Positions 8,270 to 17,257 of a DNA stretch of 64,000 nucleotides are shown here, piece after piece. The notes under the pieces were generated by a model that saw only the letters and a program-made list of their open reading frames with translations, did no database searches and was not told where the DNA came from. The stretch's first letter is position 1. Each line of letters starts with the position of its first letter. The stretch is from positions 1-64,000 of the forward strand of contig DATBMB010000174.1 of NCBI GenBank assembly GCA_036555035.1, in the 5' to 3' direction. A program made the position numbers and the translations under genes. Origin of the DNA: SG8-41 sp036555035 (GTDB lineage: Bacteria; Pseudomonadota; Gammaproteobacteria; Burkholderiales; SG8-41).

Positions 8270-8290
8270 GGCAAGCGGTAGGCTCGCCGC

Positions 8291-8764
8291 CTACCCGAGG
8301 ATGAAAAGCGGCTCTCCGTATTCGACCGGCTGGCCGTTCTCGACGAGGATCGCCTTGACGGTGCCGTCCTGGTCGGCTTCGATCTCGTTGAGAAGCTTCA
8401 TCGCCTCGATGATGCAGAGCGTGTCGCCCGCCTTGACGGCCTGGCCCACGTCGACGAACGCCTTCGCCCCCGGCGCCGAGGAGCGGTAGAACGTGCCGAC
8501 CATCGGCGAGCGGATGACGTGCCCCTCGGGCGCCGCCGCCGCAGCCTCGCCCTCGACCGGCGCCGCGGGCGCCCCGGCCGCCGCCGGGGCAGGCCCCGGT
8601 CCCGCGAGCGGGGGCGCGACGACGTGCGTCACCGTCGCCGCCTGCTGCCCGGCGCCCGCGCCGCGGCTGATCCGGACCTTCTCCTCGCCCTCGGTGATCT
8701 CGAGCTCCGCGATGCCCGACTGCTGCACGAGATCGATCAGCGTCTTGACCTTGCGCAGGTCCAT
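8291..8764 (-). CDS. accB: Acetyl-CoA carboxylase, biotin carboxyl carrier protein
   Basis: AccB carries the covalently bound biotin that AccC carboxylates and the AccAD transferase uses. The 157-aa protein has an N-terminal helical domain (MDLRKVKTLIDLVQQ), an Ala/Pro-rich flexible linker (about 50-80) and the biotinyl domain with EAMKLLNEIEAD, K123 being the biotinylated lysine. Only 3 bp separate it from the aroQ stop. Confidence 0.97.
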   Translation of the reverse strand: MDLRKVKTLIDLVQQSGIAELEITEGEEKVRISRGAGAGQQAATVTHVVAPPLAGPGPAPAAAGAPAAPVEGEAAAAAPEGHVIRSPMVGTFYRSSAPGAKAFVDVGQAVKAGDTLCIIEAMKLLNEIEADQDGTVKAILVENGQPVEYGEPLFILG

Positions 8765-8767
8765 CGC

Positions 8768-9223
8768 CTAGCGCTTTCTCGCGGAATGGCTCAGGGCGAA
8801 CTCCAGGGCGAGCTCGTAGCCCCGGGCGCCGAGCCCGCTGATGATCCCGACCGCGATGTCGGTGAAATACGAGACGCGCCGGAAGGACTCGCGCGCGAAC
8901 ACGTTGGAGAGGTGCACCTCGACGAACGGGATGCCGACCGCTGCGAGCGCATCGCGCAGCGCCACGCTGGTATGGGTGTAGGCGGCCGGGTTGATGATGA
9001 TGAAATCCACGCCCTCCCGGCGGGCCTGCTGGATGCGCTCGACCAAGTCCGCCTCGGCGTTGCTCTGGTAGGTCGACAGCCGCACCTTGGCCGCTCGTGC
9101 GCGCCGGCTGAGGCGGGAATTAATCGCTTTCAGGGTGTCGCTGCCGTAGTGCTGCGTCTCCCGGGTCCCCAGAAGGTTGAGATTCGGCCCGTTGATGACG
9201 AGTATGTTCTTGGCGCCAGCCAT
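8768..9223 (-). CDS. aroQ: Type II 3-dehydroquinate dehydratase
   Basis: AroQ converts 3-dehydroquinate to 3-dehydroshikimate in the shikimate pathway. The 151-aa length fits type II. The signature motifs are NGPNLNLLGTRE near the start, SNAEADLVERIQ, INPAAYTHTSVALRDA and the later VEVHLSN. It is the first gene of the aroQ-accB-accC-prmA run. The upstream gap holds two adjacent 15-bp palindromes that may control the operon. Confidence 0.96.
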   Translation of the reverse strand: MAGAKNILVINGPNLNLLGTRETQHYGSDTLKAINSRLSRRARAAKVRLSTYQSNAEADLVERIQQARREGVDFIIINPAAYTHTSVALRDALAAVGIPFVEVHLSNVFARESFRRVSYFTDIAVGIISGLGARGYELALEFALSHSARKR

Positions 9224-9284
9224 GCCGGTTCGGCCAGACCCTTAAGCGAGGATCGCGGCAAGTTTGCCAAAGATCGACGAAATT

Positions 9285-9315
9285 GTCCAGGATTTGGACG
9301 AAGTTACTGTAACTT
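9285..9315. promoter_or_regulatory. Two adjacent 15-bp palindromes upstream of aroQ
   Basis: GTCCA-ATTCC-type arms (GTCCA at 9285-9289, TGGAC at 9295-9299) and, after one base, AAGTTAC/GTAACTT arms around a single T (9301-9315) form two perfect inverted repeats. Read on the minus strand, a TGGACA -35-like hexamer overlaps the first palindrome with a 17-bp spacer to a weak CAAACT. This suggests operator sites for the aroQ-acc operon. No regulator is identified. The rest of the 9224-9391 gap shows nothing else I can name. Confidence 0.4.
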
Positions 9316-9391
9316 GACCCTAGGGGGGTGGCTCGGCCGGTGGGGCGCTCCAAAAGGCCCCTTGGCCCCCGGCGCGGACCGGAAGCGGCCC

Positions 9392-9931
9392 TCAGAGGAG
9401 GGGTTTGACGAGGCTTTCCAGCCGGGCTTCCTTGATCCCACCGGGCTCGCGGCTCACCAGGTTGCCCTTGCGGTCGATCACCAGCGTGTAGGGCAGGACC
9501 CCTGCCCGGTTTCCGGCCTGGCGCAGTTGCTCCAGGGTCTCCAGCCCGGCGATCAGCAGGGGGTAGTTGATGCGGAACTCGCTGGCAAACGCGGCCACCT
9601 TGTCCGGCTGATCGAAGGCGATGCCGACGAACTGCAGCCCCCGGCTTCCGTAGCGCTCCTGCATCCGCACGAACACCGGGATCTCCTCCCGGCACGGCGC
9701 GCACCACGTCGCCCAGTAGTTGATGACGATTACCCCGCCCCGCCATTGCCCGATTTCCCGCGTTCCGCCCGCGACGTCGGCGAGCGGGGTCGCCAGGACC
9801 CGCTCCACGACGGCTGCCGGATCCGTGCCGGATCCCGCCGAGCGTCCGGTCGACCACAGGTGGTAGGCGGCGCCCCCCGCGGCGGACAGGGCCGCCACCG
9901 CTGCGAACACCGCGACGGCGCGCGCCTTCAT
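9392..9931 (-). CDS. TlpA-like periplasmic thioredoxin-fold protein
   Basis: This 179-aa protein has an N-terminal signal anchor (about 4-24) and a thioredoxin domain with the redox motif WCAPC (C77, C80) preceded by INYWAT, typical of TlpA/ResA proteins. It probably reduces periplasmic disulfides, for example on apocytochromes or metallochaperones. Its start overlaps the dsbD stop by 4 bp (ATGA), so it is translationally coupled to dsbD, which supplies electrons to such proteins. Confidence 0.9.
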   Translation of the reverse strand: MKARAVAVFAAVAALSAAGGAAYHLWSTGRSAGSGTDPAAVVERVLATPLADVAGGTREIGQWRGGVIVINYWATWCAPCREEIPVFVRMQERYGSRGLQFVGIAFDQPDKVAAFASEFRINYPLLIAGLETLEQLRQAGNRAGVLPYTLVIDRKGNLVSREPGGIKEARLESLVKPLL

Positions 9932-11712
9932 CGCCGGAAAGCGAGCGCCTGGTCGAGCACTGCCAGGAAGCGATCGGCCGCCTGGTATCCGATGACGCGC
10001 AAGCCCTCGATCTCGCGCCCGTCCCGATCGAAGAACACGATCCCCGGCGGGCCGAAGAGGCGGAAGCGCCTGAGCAGCGCCGCGTCCTGCGCGCTGTTGG
10101 CGGTGACGTCAGCCTGCAGCAGCACCATGTCGCGGAAGCGGGCCCGCACCCGCTTGTCGCTGAAGGTGTAACGCTCCATCTCCTTGCACGAGACGCACCA
10201 GTCCGCGTAGAAATCCAGCATCACGGTGCGCCCGGCGGCGGCGCGGATGCGCTCGTCGAGCTCGGTGACGCTCCCGATCCGCTCGAACGGCGTCTCGGTC
10301 GAGGCGCCCCCGGTTTCCGTGACGCGCAGGCCCGAGAGCGGCTGCAGCACGTCGCGTCCGCCCGAGAGCGCGCCGACGAGGTAGGCGAGGCCCGCGAGGA
10401 GCGCGAGGATGCCCAGCCCCTTGCTGAGCTTCTGGAAGCCGTGCGCCCCTGGGGGCAGGGGATCGATGGCGCGCAGGGTGATCGCGGTCACGATCAGGAG
10501 CGCCGCCCACGCGAGCATCTGGACCGCCACCGGCAGAAACGGCGAGACGATGTAGATCGCCATCCCGAGCAGCAGGGTGCCGAAGCCGCGCTTCACCGTC
10601 TCCATCCATGGCCCCGCCTTCGGCATCAGCGCCCCGGCCGATGCGCCCACCGCGAGAAGCGGCACGCCCATCCCGAGCGCCATCGCGAAGAGCGCCGAGC
10701 CCCCGAGCACGACGTCGCGGCTCTGCCCGATGTAGAGCAGCGCCCCCGCCAGGGGCGCAGCCATGCAGGGACCGAGGATCAGCGCCGAGAGCACCCCCAT
10801 CACGAATACGCCCACCGCGTGCCCGCCGTGGAACCGGCTGCTCGCATCGGCGAGCCGGCTCTGCAGCGCCACCGGCAGCTGCAGGTCGTAGAGCCCGAAC
10901 ATGGCGAGCGCGAGGGCGACGAACACCAGCGCGAACGCGCCGAGAACCCAGGGCGTCTGCAGCGCCACCGAGAGCATCGCCCCGGACAATCCCGCCGCGA
11001 CCCCGGCCACCGCATAGGTGACCGCCATGCCGAGGACGTAGACGGCCGCCAGCGTGAAGCCCCGCGTCTTGGTGATGGGCTGGCGCGCGCCGACGATGAC
11101 GCTCGAGAGGATGGGGACCATCGGCAGCACGCAGGGCGTGAACGACAGCAGCAGCCCGAAGCCGAAGAAGCTTGCGATCGCGAGCCAGAATCCGCCCTCG
11201 AACACCCGCGCCGCGAGCGTGTCGTCCGCCGCCGCGCCCGGCCCGGAGAAAAATCCGGGGGCGGCGTCACTGCGCGCGGCCCCGCCTGCCAGCGAAGCGA
11301 GCCGCAGCTCGGCTTTCTGCTCGTGCGGCACGTAGCACACGCCGATGTCCGCGCAGCCCTGCGAGATCGCGCTGAGCTGCAGCGCCGGAACGCTCGCATC
11401 GGCGAGCTCGAAGGGCAGCACGATGGTGAGGTCCCCGCGATAGGTCTCGACCTCGCCGAAGAACTCGTCGCGGTGCTTTTTCCCCGGCGGCAACTGCGGC
11501 GCTCCGACTCTTGCGCCCGCGGGGGCGAGCGTGAACTGGAACTTGTCCCGGTACATGTAGTAGCCGGGGGCGATCTGGTAGCGCACCTCGATCGAGCGCG
11601 CGTCGCTCAGGCGCGCGGCGAATCGAAATGCCTTGTCCGGCTCGAGCAGCTCCGGCTCCGCCGCGCGCGTGCCACACGCAATCGCCAGCAGGACGATCAG
11701 GGTGAAGCGCAT
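9928..11712 (-). CDS. dsbD: Thiol:disulfide interchange protein DsbD
   Basis: DsbD passes electrons from cytoplasmic thioredoxin across the inner membrane to periplasmic thiol reductants. The 594-aa protein has a signal peptide, an alpha domain with C120 and C126 (GCADIGVC), a multi-pass membrane domain with C194 (FTPCVLP) and C316 (GPCMAAP), and a C-terminal thioredoxin-like domain with WCVSC (C506, C509). All three redox pairs are intact. Its neighbours cutA upstream and the TlpA-like protein downstream form a common betaproteobacterial set. Confidence 0.96.
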   Translation of the reverse strand: MRFTLIVLLAIACGTRAAEPELLEPDKAFRFAARLSDARSIEVRYQIAPGYYMYRDKFQFTLAPAGARVGAPQLPPGKKHRDEFFGEVETYRGDLTIVLPFELADASVPALQLSAISQGCADIGVCYVPHEQKAELRLASLAGGAARSDAAPGFFSGPGAAADDTLAARVFEGGFWLAIASFFGFGLLLSFTPCVLPMVPILSSVIVGARQPITKTRGFTLAAVYVLGMAVTYAVAGVAAGLSGAMLSVALQTPWVLGAFALVFVALALAMFGLYDLQLPVALQSRLADASSRFHGGHAVGVFVMGVLSALILGPCMAAPLAGALLYIGQSRDVVLGGSALFAMALGMGVPLLAVGASAGALMPKAGPWMETVKRGFGTLLLGMAIYIVSPFLPVAVQMLAWAALLIVTAITLRAIDPLPPGAHGFQKLSKGLGILALLAGLAYLVGALSGGRDVLQPLSGLRVTETGGASTETPFERIGSVTELDERIRAAAGRTVMLDFYADWCVSCKEMERYTFSDKRVRARFRDMVLLQADVTANSAQDAALLRRFRLFGPPGIVFFDRDGREIEGLRVIGYQAADRFLAVLDQALAFRR

Positions 11713-11731
11713 GGCGGGGGGATGAATCCTG

Positions 11732-12061
11732 TCAGCCGATGGAGATGCTGGTTTCGTCCGCGACCCACCGCAGGTAGTCCTCGAAACCGCGCACCATTGG
11801 GACCGCGATTATTTCCGGAAGTTCATAGGGATGCAGCCTGCGGATCGCGGCCTCGACCTCGGCGTAGCGGGCGCCGCGCGTCTTGATCAGGACCGGCACT
11901 TCGCGCGCGTTCTCGACCGCGCCCTTCCAGCGGTAGACCGACGCGCACTCGGCGAGCACGTTCACGCACGCCGCGAGCTTCTTCGCGACGAGCTCGTGGG
12001 CGAGCCGCGTCGCGGCCTCGCGGTCGGGCAGGTTCGTGAATACGATGATCGCGTCATCCAT
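11732..12061 (-). CDS. cutA: Divalent cation tolerance protein CutA
   Basis: CutA is a small trimeric protein first linked to copper tolerance; its biochemical role remains unclear. The 109-aa length fits. Conserved features are the N-terminal VFTNLPDREAATRLAHELV, the KKLAACVNVL strand, SVYRWKG and the PYELPEIIAVP motif. It is followed by dsbD after 19 bp. The 113-bp gap to the divergent reductase gene shows no promoter I can defend. Confidence 0.94.
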   Translation of the reverse strand: MDDAIIVFTNLPDREAATRLAHELVAKKLAACVNVLAECASVYRWKGAVENAREVPVLIKTRGARYAEVEAAIRRLHPYELPEIIAVPMVRGFEDYLRWVADETSISIG

Positions 12062-12174
12062 GCGCGCGGATGCCCGCCGGTCGCTGTGGTAGACTGCCGC
12101 CCCGCTCCTGTTTCATGAGACGATTCTAGCTCAACCGCTCCGCCGAGCCGCGGCGGCGGCGCGATCGCGAAACC

Positions 12175-13203
12175 GTGTCCCACCAGGTCACCATCCAGTC
12201 GAGCGGTCACCAGTTCACCGTCAACGATGGCGAGACCGTGCTCGCCGCCGCCTTGCGCGAGGGCATCGTCATCGCCTACGGCTGCCGCCACGGCATCTGC
12301 GGCACCTGCAAGGGCCGGCTGCTCGCGGGCGCCGTGGATTACGGCGTCTACCAGGAGCACGCCATGACCGAGGCGGAGCGGCGCGCGGGCATGGCGCTGT
12401 TCTGCCAGGCGAAGCCGCTCGCCGATCTCACCATCCAGTGCCGCGAGATCGGCTCGGCCGTGAAGGGCATCCAGATCAAGATCCTGCCGGCCCGCGTCGT
12501 GAAGATGCAGCGCGCCGCGCCCGACGTGATGCTGCTCGATCTCAAGCTCCCGGCGAACGAGCGGCTGCAGTATCTCGCCGGCCAGTACATCGACGTCCTG
12601 CTGCGGGGCGGCATCCGCCGCAGCTTCTCGATGGCGAACGCGCCGGGGGACGACGGCGTTCTCCAGCTGCACCTGAGAGACTACGGCGGCCCGTTCAGCC
12701 AGCATGTCTTCGGCACGATGAAGGAAAAGGACATCGTCCGCTTCGAGGGCCCCTTCGGGACGTTCTTCCTGCGCGAGGAGAGCGCGAAGCCCATCATCCT
12801 CCTCGCAAGCGGCACCGGCTTCGCGCCGATCAAGGCAATCGTGGAGCATGCGCAGCACACGGGGGTGAGCCGCCCAATGACGCTCTACTGGGGATGCCGG
12901 GTGCGCGCCGATCTCTACCTGAACGGGCTTGCGGAAAGCTGGCACCATGCGGGCACGCTTCGCTACGTGCCGGTGCTCTCCGATGCCCCCGTCTCGGACG
13001 GCTGGACCGGGCGCACCGGTCTGGTCCACCGCGCCGTGATGGAGGATTTCCCGGATCTCTCCGGCTACCAGGTCTACGCCTGCGGCGCGCCGGTGATGGT
13101 GGACGCAGCGCGCCGCGATTTCACCTCGAGGTGCGGCCTGCCCGAGGAGGAGTTTTACTCCGACTCCTTCACCCCCTCGGCGCCGGAGCCGGCACCGGGC
13201 TGA
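12175..13203 (+). CDS. 2Fe-2S/FAD/NAD(P)H oxidoreductase, AscD-like
   Basis: The 342-aa protein combines a plant-type ferredoxin domain (residues 1 to about 90, cysteines in YGCRHGICGTCKG and LFCQAKP), an FAD domain (RRSFSMANAP) and an NAD(P) domain (GTGFAPIKAI, then CGAPVM). This order matches CDP-6-deoxy-delta-3,4-glucoseen reductase homologs and the reductase subunits of oxygenases. No sugar-nucleotide or oxygenase genes lie nearby, so its electron acceptor is unknown. The start is GTG at 12175 without an obvious ribosome binding site; the downstream cation transporter gene begins 16 bp after the stop. Confidence 0.85.
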   Translation: MSHQVTIQSSGHQFTVNDGETVLAAALREGIVIAYGCRHGICGTCKGRLLAGAVDYGVYQEHAMTEAERRAGMALFCQAKPLADLTIQCREIGSAVKGIQIKILPARVVKMQRAAPDVMLLDLKLPANERLQYLAGQYIDVLLRGGIRRSFSMANAPGDDGVLQLHLRDYGGPFSQHVFGTMKEKDIVRFEGPFGTFFLREESAKPIILLASGTGFAPIKAIVEHAQHTGVSRPMTLYWGCRVRADLYLNGLAESWHHAGTLRYVPVLSDAPVSDGWTGRTGLVHRAVMEDFPDLSGYQVYACGAPVMVDAARRDFTSRCGLPEEEFYSDSFTPSAPEPAPG

Positions 13204-13219
13204 GCCCGCGAGCGCTTCC

Positions 13220-14119
13220 ATGCCGAGCACCGGCGCCAGCAAGTTCGCGCTCCTGTCGATCGCCGCGGCGCTGGCGACCATCGCGCTGAAGACCCTGGCG
13301 TGGTGGCTCACCGGCTCGGTCGGGCTGCTCTCGGACGCCATCGAGGGCAGCATCAACCTCGCCGGCGCCACCGTCGCGCTGGCGATGATCAGCGTCGCAG
13401 CCCGCCCCCCCGACGAGGATCACGCGTTCGGCTACACCAAGGCCGAGTATTTCGCGAGCGGGCTGGAGGGAACCCTCATCCTCGCCGCGGCGATCGCCAT
13501 CGGCATCGCCGCGGTCGACCGCCTCATCACCCCGCGGCCGCTCGAGCAGGTCGGCACCGGGCTTGCCGTCGCAGTGGCCGCCTCGCTCATCAATTACGGC
13601 GTCGCGCGGCGGCTCGACCGGGCGGCCCGGCACTACCGGTCCGTCGCGCTCGATGCCGACGCCCGGCATCTCATGACCGACGTCTGGACCTCCGCGGGAG
13701 TCATCGCCGGAGTTGCCGCGGTGTGGCTCACCGGCTGGGCGCGGCTCGACCCCCTGATCGCGCTGGCGGTGGCCGCCCATATCGTGTGGTCCGGCTACAA
13801 GCTCATGCAGCGCTCGATCCACGGCCTGCTCGACCGCGCGCTGCCGCCCGACAAGATGCAGGCGCTCGAGGGTGCGCTCGAGCGCCACCGTGCCCGGGGC
13901 ATCGATTTCCACGCCCTGCGCACGCGCCAGGCGGGCGCGCGCTCGTTCGTCACGCTGCACGTGCTGGTCCCGGCCGACTGGACGGTCGCGCGGGGCCACG
14001 AGCTGGCGCACGAGGTCGAGAACGACATCCGCGCGGCGCTTCCCGGTGCCGCGGTGCTGACGCACGTGGAGCCGCTCGGCTACCCGGAGTCCTACCAGGA
14101 CGTGGACCTCGACCGCTAG
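13220..14119 (+). CDS. Cation diffusion facilitator family transporter
   Basis: This 299-aa inner-membrane exporter of divalent metals has about six transmembrane helices (roughly 10-205) and a cytoplasmic ferredoxin-like C-terminal domain. The TM2 motif is SDAIEGSIN and the TM5 motif is HLMTD. TM5 keeps the HxxxD metal pair, but TM2 has ExxxN where zinc or iron exporters usually have HxxxD or DxxxD; that matches a known subgroup rather than a damaged protein. The metal cannot be assigned. Its stop overlaps the end of hemY on the other strand by 4 bp. Confidence 0.9.
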   Translation: MPSTGASKFALLSIAAALATIALKTLAWWLTGSVGLLSDAIEGSINLAGATVALAMISVAARPPDEDHAFGYTKAEYFASGLEGTLILAAAIAIGIAAVDRLITPRPLEQVGTGLAVAVAASLINYGVARRLDRAARHYRSVALDADARHLMTDVWTSAGVIAGVAAVWLTGWARLDPLIALAVAAHIVWSGYKLMQRSIHGLLDRALPPDKMQALEGALERHRARGIDFHALRTRQAGARSFVTLHVLVPADWTVARGHELAHEVENDIRAALPGAAVLTHVEPLGYPESYQDVDLDR

Positions 14120-15321
14120 AGCGACGTGCGGCGGCGCCCCCCGGTCGCGGCGTTCAACTGCGCCAGCGCGAGCCTCAGGCCCTCGCGGTCGTGCCGCCGC
14201 GCGGCCTCGGCATTGCCGAGGCTCTCCTGCAGCCGGGCGAGCGCCAGGTGCGCGGTGTAGGTCGGCTCGACCGCGACGCTCGCCTCGAGATAGCTCTGCG
14301 CCTTGCCCCACAACCCCTGCTCGCCGCACAGGCGGCCGAGCGTCAGCAGCAGCACAGCATCCCCGGGATGCGCCTTCAACCACTCCTCGGCGCGCTCGAT
14401 GCGCCGCACGGCGTCGCCGCCCTCGCACTCGGCATAGAGGCGTACCAGCTCGCTGTCCCAGTTCGCGCTCACGGCCTGCTCGACGATCCGGTGCGCCCGG
14501 TCACAGCCCCCCAGCGCGATGAAGCCGCGCGCCGCCGCCAGCGCGACGCGCCGCTCGGTGCGGTCCGAGGACGACAGCTTGTCCCACGCCTCCTCCAGCG
14601 CGCGCGCATCCACGGCCTTGCGCTTGAGATGCTCCGCGAGCGCGTAGCGGCGCAGCTGGTCCGCTTGCTCGGGGTCGTACACGCCGCGCTTGCGCAGCTC
14701 CTCCGTCAGCGCCAGCACCTCCCCCCAGTTGCGCGCCTGCTGCTGGGCTTTGAGCTCCAAGCGCAGCGCCGCAGTGTGGCGGCGCGGGAGCCGCCGCAGC
14801 ATTTCGAGCGCGTCCTGGTGGCGGCGCTCCTCGAGCATCAAGTCGGCCTCGGTCACGACCCGCGCGGGCGCGTCGGGAAGGGCGGCGGCCGCCTGCGCGA
14901 GATAGGCGTCGCGCCGCTCGTAGTCGCGCAGCTCGTGCGCTGCGCGCGCTGCCAGCAGCGCCGCGAGGCCGGAAAACTCGCGCCACTCGAGGGCGGCGGC
15001 AGCGGCGTGCTCCGCCCGGCGGTAGCGCCCCGCGAGATACTCCTGCAGCGCCTCGAGGAGCGTCGCCCAGGCCCTCTCGCGGCGCCGCGAGTCGCGGTAC
15101 GCGCGTACCTGCCCCGGCAGGCGCAGCGCGGCGCTCGCGGCACGCACCAGCGCGTAGCCGGCGGCGAACGCAAGGAGCAGCAGGACGATGAGAAAGTTGA
15201 GCGAGATCTCGACGCGCCAGGGCGGCAGCATCAGCAGCGCGTAGCCGCGATTATGCGCGGCTGCGAGCGTGAGCCCCACGGCAAGCGCCGCGATCACCAC
15301 CAGCCAGAGCAGGGCCCTCAC
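14116..15321 (-). CDS. hemY: HemY-like tetratricopeptide membrane protein
   Basis: The 401-aa protein starts with two transmembrane helices (about 5-24 and 40-60; LLWLVVIAALAVGLTLAA and FLIVLLLLAFAAGYAL), followed by a helical TPR-like region. This is the proteobacterial HemY_N family found at the end of hem operons. Its exact role in heme metabolism is not settled, and it is unrelated to the protoporphyrinogen oxidase also called HemY. The GTG at 15321, 13 bp after the hemX stop, was chosen because the TM helix starts immediately; longer frames lack an initiation signal. Confidence 0.85.
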   Translation of the reverse strand: MRALLWLVVIAALAVGLTLAAAHNRGYALLMLPPWRVEISLNFLIVLLLLAFAAGYALVRAASAALRLPGQVRAYRDSRRRERAWATLLEALQEYLAGRYRRAEHAAAAALEWREFSGLAALLAARAAHELRDYERRDAYLAQAAAALPDAPARVVTEADLMLEERRHQDALEMLRRLPRRHTAALRLELKAQQQARNWGEVLALTEELRKRGVYDPEQADQLRRYALAEHLKRKAVDARALEEAWDKLSSSDRTERRVALAAARGFIALGGCDRAHRIVEQAVSANWDSELVRLYAECEGGDAVRRIERAEEWLKAHPGDAVLLLTLGRLCGEQGLWGKAQSYLEASVAVEPTYTAHLALARLQESLGNAEAARRHDREGLRLALAQLNAATGGRRRTSL

Positions 15322-15334
15322 GGTTGCCGCCCAC

Positions 15335-16384
15335 TCACCGCCGGCCGCGCTCGCGGGCTGCCCGCAGGTTGCGCATGGCCTCGAGCGTTGCGCCGATCTC
15401 CGGCGCCTCGATCCCGACCTCGGCATCGTGCAGGCTCTTCAGCGTCGCCAGGGCACGCGCCACGTTGTTGTTGCGCGTAGCGTAGTAGCGGCCGAGCCAG
15501 TCGCGCGCCGCCTTCAGGTCGGCCTTGTAGCTCGTCGCATCGCGGCCGAGCAGCGCCAGGCGCGCGCCGATGAGACGCAGCTTCAGGTTCTCGCGCAGGA
15601 AGAAAGCGTGGGAGGGCGAGAGCAGGGCGGCGTCAGGCTGGTCCATGCGCTCCACGCGGATCAACTGGCCGAGCTCGGTCCGGACATCGTCCCAGAAGCG
15701 CGTCCAGGAGCCGGCCGGGGCCGCCTCGGTCGCGGCAGCAGGCGGCTCAGGCTGCGCTCGCGCCTCCATCGCGAGGGGGAGCTTGTCCACCTGCGCGATG
15801 AGCGCATCGAGCCGCGCGCTGATCGCGAGCGCGTCCACGTGCGGCGCCGACTTCAGCCGCTCGATGTCGCGGGTAATGGCCTTGCGCAAGGGCGCCAGCT
15901 GCGGCCGGTCCATGCGCCGCAGGCGAGCGTCTGCGGTCTGCAGCGCCGCGAGCGCGGCCTTCACGTTGCCGGCGAGGGAGAGCTGCTGGCTGGCGATGGC
16001 GAGCGACTGCTCGATCTCGGCGTAGGCCCAGTCGTCGCGGTGGCGCGCGAGCTCCTGGTTGAGCGCATCGAGCGCTCCACGCTGGCTCTCAACGTCCGCG
16101 AGCCGGCTCTCGAGCGCGGCAAGCCTCGCTTGCGCGGCGGCGGCCGCCTCGCGCGCCTCCACCGCCGCCAGCCGGCCGGCGCGCGCCTCGGCGCCGGCCG
16201 CGGCGAGCCTCTCCGCCGTCTCCTGGCGCAGCGCCGCGGTCTCGCCATAGCCTTCGTACCACTGCCAGGCCGCCAGGGCGAGGGCGAGCACCGCGATCCA
16301 CAACGCCGGATCGAAACCGGGCGACGGCCGTGCCTGCGCGGGCAGTGCGGACGGGGGCCGCGTCTCGGGCGGGGATTCGCTCAC
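15335..16384 (-). CDS. hemX: HemX-like membrane protein (uroporphyrinogen-III C-methyltransferase family annotation)
   Basis: The 349-aa protein has a cytoplasmic Pro-rich N-terminus, one transmembrane helix (about 27-44), a long coiled coil rich in Ala/Glu/Arg (about 48-130) and the C-terminal HemX domain ending in KSLHDAEVGIEAPEIGATLE. Although often named uroporphyrinogen-III methyltransferase, it has no recognisable SAM-binding site. It lies between hemD and hemY in the usual order and may scaffold heme-pathway enzymes; that role is inference. Confidence 0.85.
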   Translation of the reverse strand: MSESPPETRPPSALPAQARPSPGFDPALWIAVLALALAAWQWYEGYGETAALRQETAERLAAAGAEARAGRLAAVEAREAAAAAQARLAALESRLADVESQRGALDALNQELARHRDDWAYAEIEQSLAIASQQLSLAGNVKAALAALQTADARLRRMDRPQLAPLRKAITRDIERLKSAPHVDALAISARLDALIAQVDKLPLAMEARAQPEPPAAATEAAPAGSWTRFWDDVRTELGQLIRVERMDQPDAALLSPSHAFFLRENLKLRLIGARLALLGRDATSYKADLKAARDWLGRYYATRNNNVARALATLKSLHDAEVGIEAPEIGATLEAMRNLRAARERGRR

Positions 16385-16447
16385 GGGGATTCGCGCCTAT
16401 TATCGAGATAGGCTCTAGTATGCGGGGAGGCGCCGGGACGCGGCAAT

Positions 16448-17224
16448 TCAGCGCGCCGCGGCGAAGTACGCGGTGAGCCCGGTGAGCATCCCGTCGTCGC
16501 CCGGCCCGGTCACGATTACCTTGCGCACGCCCAGCTCGTGCGCGGCCTCGGCGATGCGCGGGTGCGGCACGAAGAGCGGTGTCGCCGGCAGCCGCTCGCG
16601 CCCGGCGGGCCCGATCATGTCGGCGAAATTGCGCAAGCCTTCGCTGCTGGTGACGGTGACGGCGTCGACGCCCTTGCGCGCCCAGGCTTCAAGCAGCGGC
16701 GCCGCGTCGAACTCTGGCCGCACGCGGCGGTAGCATTCCGCGTACTCGACCGTTGCGCCGCGCGCGCGCAGCGTCTCGGCGAGCGCCTCGCGGCCGCCGG
16801 CGCCGCGGAAGATCACCACGCGCCGGCCGCTCACCGCTGCGAGCGCCGGCAGCTCGGCGAGCGCCTCGCTGTCGGAGCGCCCCTGCGGAGCGAGGATGCC
16901 CGTCACCCCGAAGCGCTCGAGCGCGCGCACGCTGCCGCCGCCGACGGTCGCAACCTGCAGCCGGCGGGGAAGCTTGCGGCGGGCGCTGATCAGGCTCATC
17001 GCCCGCTCGACCGCATTGGGGCTCACGAAGACCGCGAGATCGAACTCGTCAAGCCGGTCGACGAGCTGCACGAACGGGCCCGGGTCCTCGATGTCACGGA
17101 TCTCGATGGCGGGAAACAGGATGGCGCGGCCCCCGGCGCCCGTAACCAGGCGCGCGAAGGCCTGCGCCTGGTGCGCGGGCCGCGTCACCACGATCGACTT
17201 GCCTTTGAGCGGCTGGTCTTTCAT
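16448..17224 (-). CDS. hemD: Uroporphyrinogen-III synthase
   Basis: HemD closes and inverts ring D of hydroxymethylbilane to give uroporphyrinogen III, the branch point to heme, siroheme and cobalamin. The 258-aa protein has the two-domain layout, with VVTRPAHQAQAF at the start, VFVSPNAVERA in the first domain and TVTSSEGLRNF in the second. HemD is poorly conserved, but these motifs and the position 33 bp after hemC make the call firm. Confidence 0.93.
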   Translation of the reverse strand: MKDQPLKGKSIVVTRPAHQAQAFARLVTGAGGRAILFPAIEIRDIEDPGPFVQLVDRLDEFDLAVFVSPNAVERAMSLISARRKLPRRLQVATVGGGSVRALERFGVTGILAPQGRSDSEALAELPALAAVSGRRVVIFRGAGGREALAETLRARGATVEYAECYRRVRPEFDAAPLLEAWARKGVDAVTVTSSEGLRNFADMIGPAGRERLPATPLFVPHPRIAEAAHELGVRKVIVTGPGDDGMLTGLTAYFAAAR

Positions 17225-17257
17225 AGCCGTTCCGGTGCGCTCAGTGTGCCCGCCGCC

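Noticed and set aside
12062..12174. Promoter (TAGACT at about 12089) for the AscD-like reductase
   Set aside because: No -35 hexamer lies at a workable distance, and the start codon lacks a ribosome binding site, so the signal is too weak to annotate.
13220..14119. Loss of the metal site in the cation diffusion facilitator (ExxxN in TM2)
   Set aside because: This variant is a known subgroup pattern, and the TM5 HxxxD pair is intact, so it does not indicate a broken transporter.
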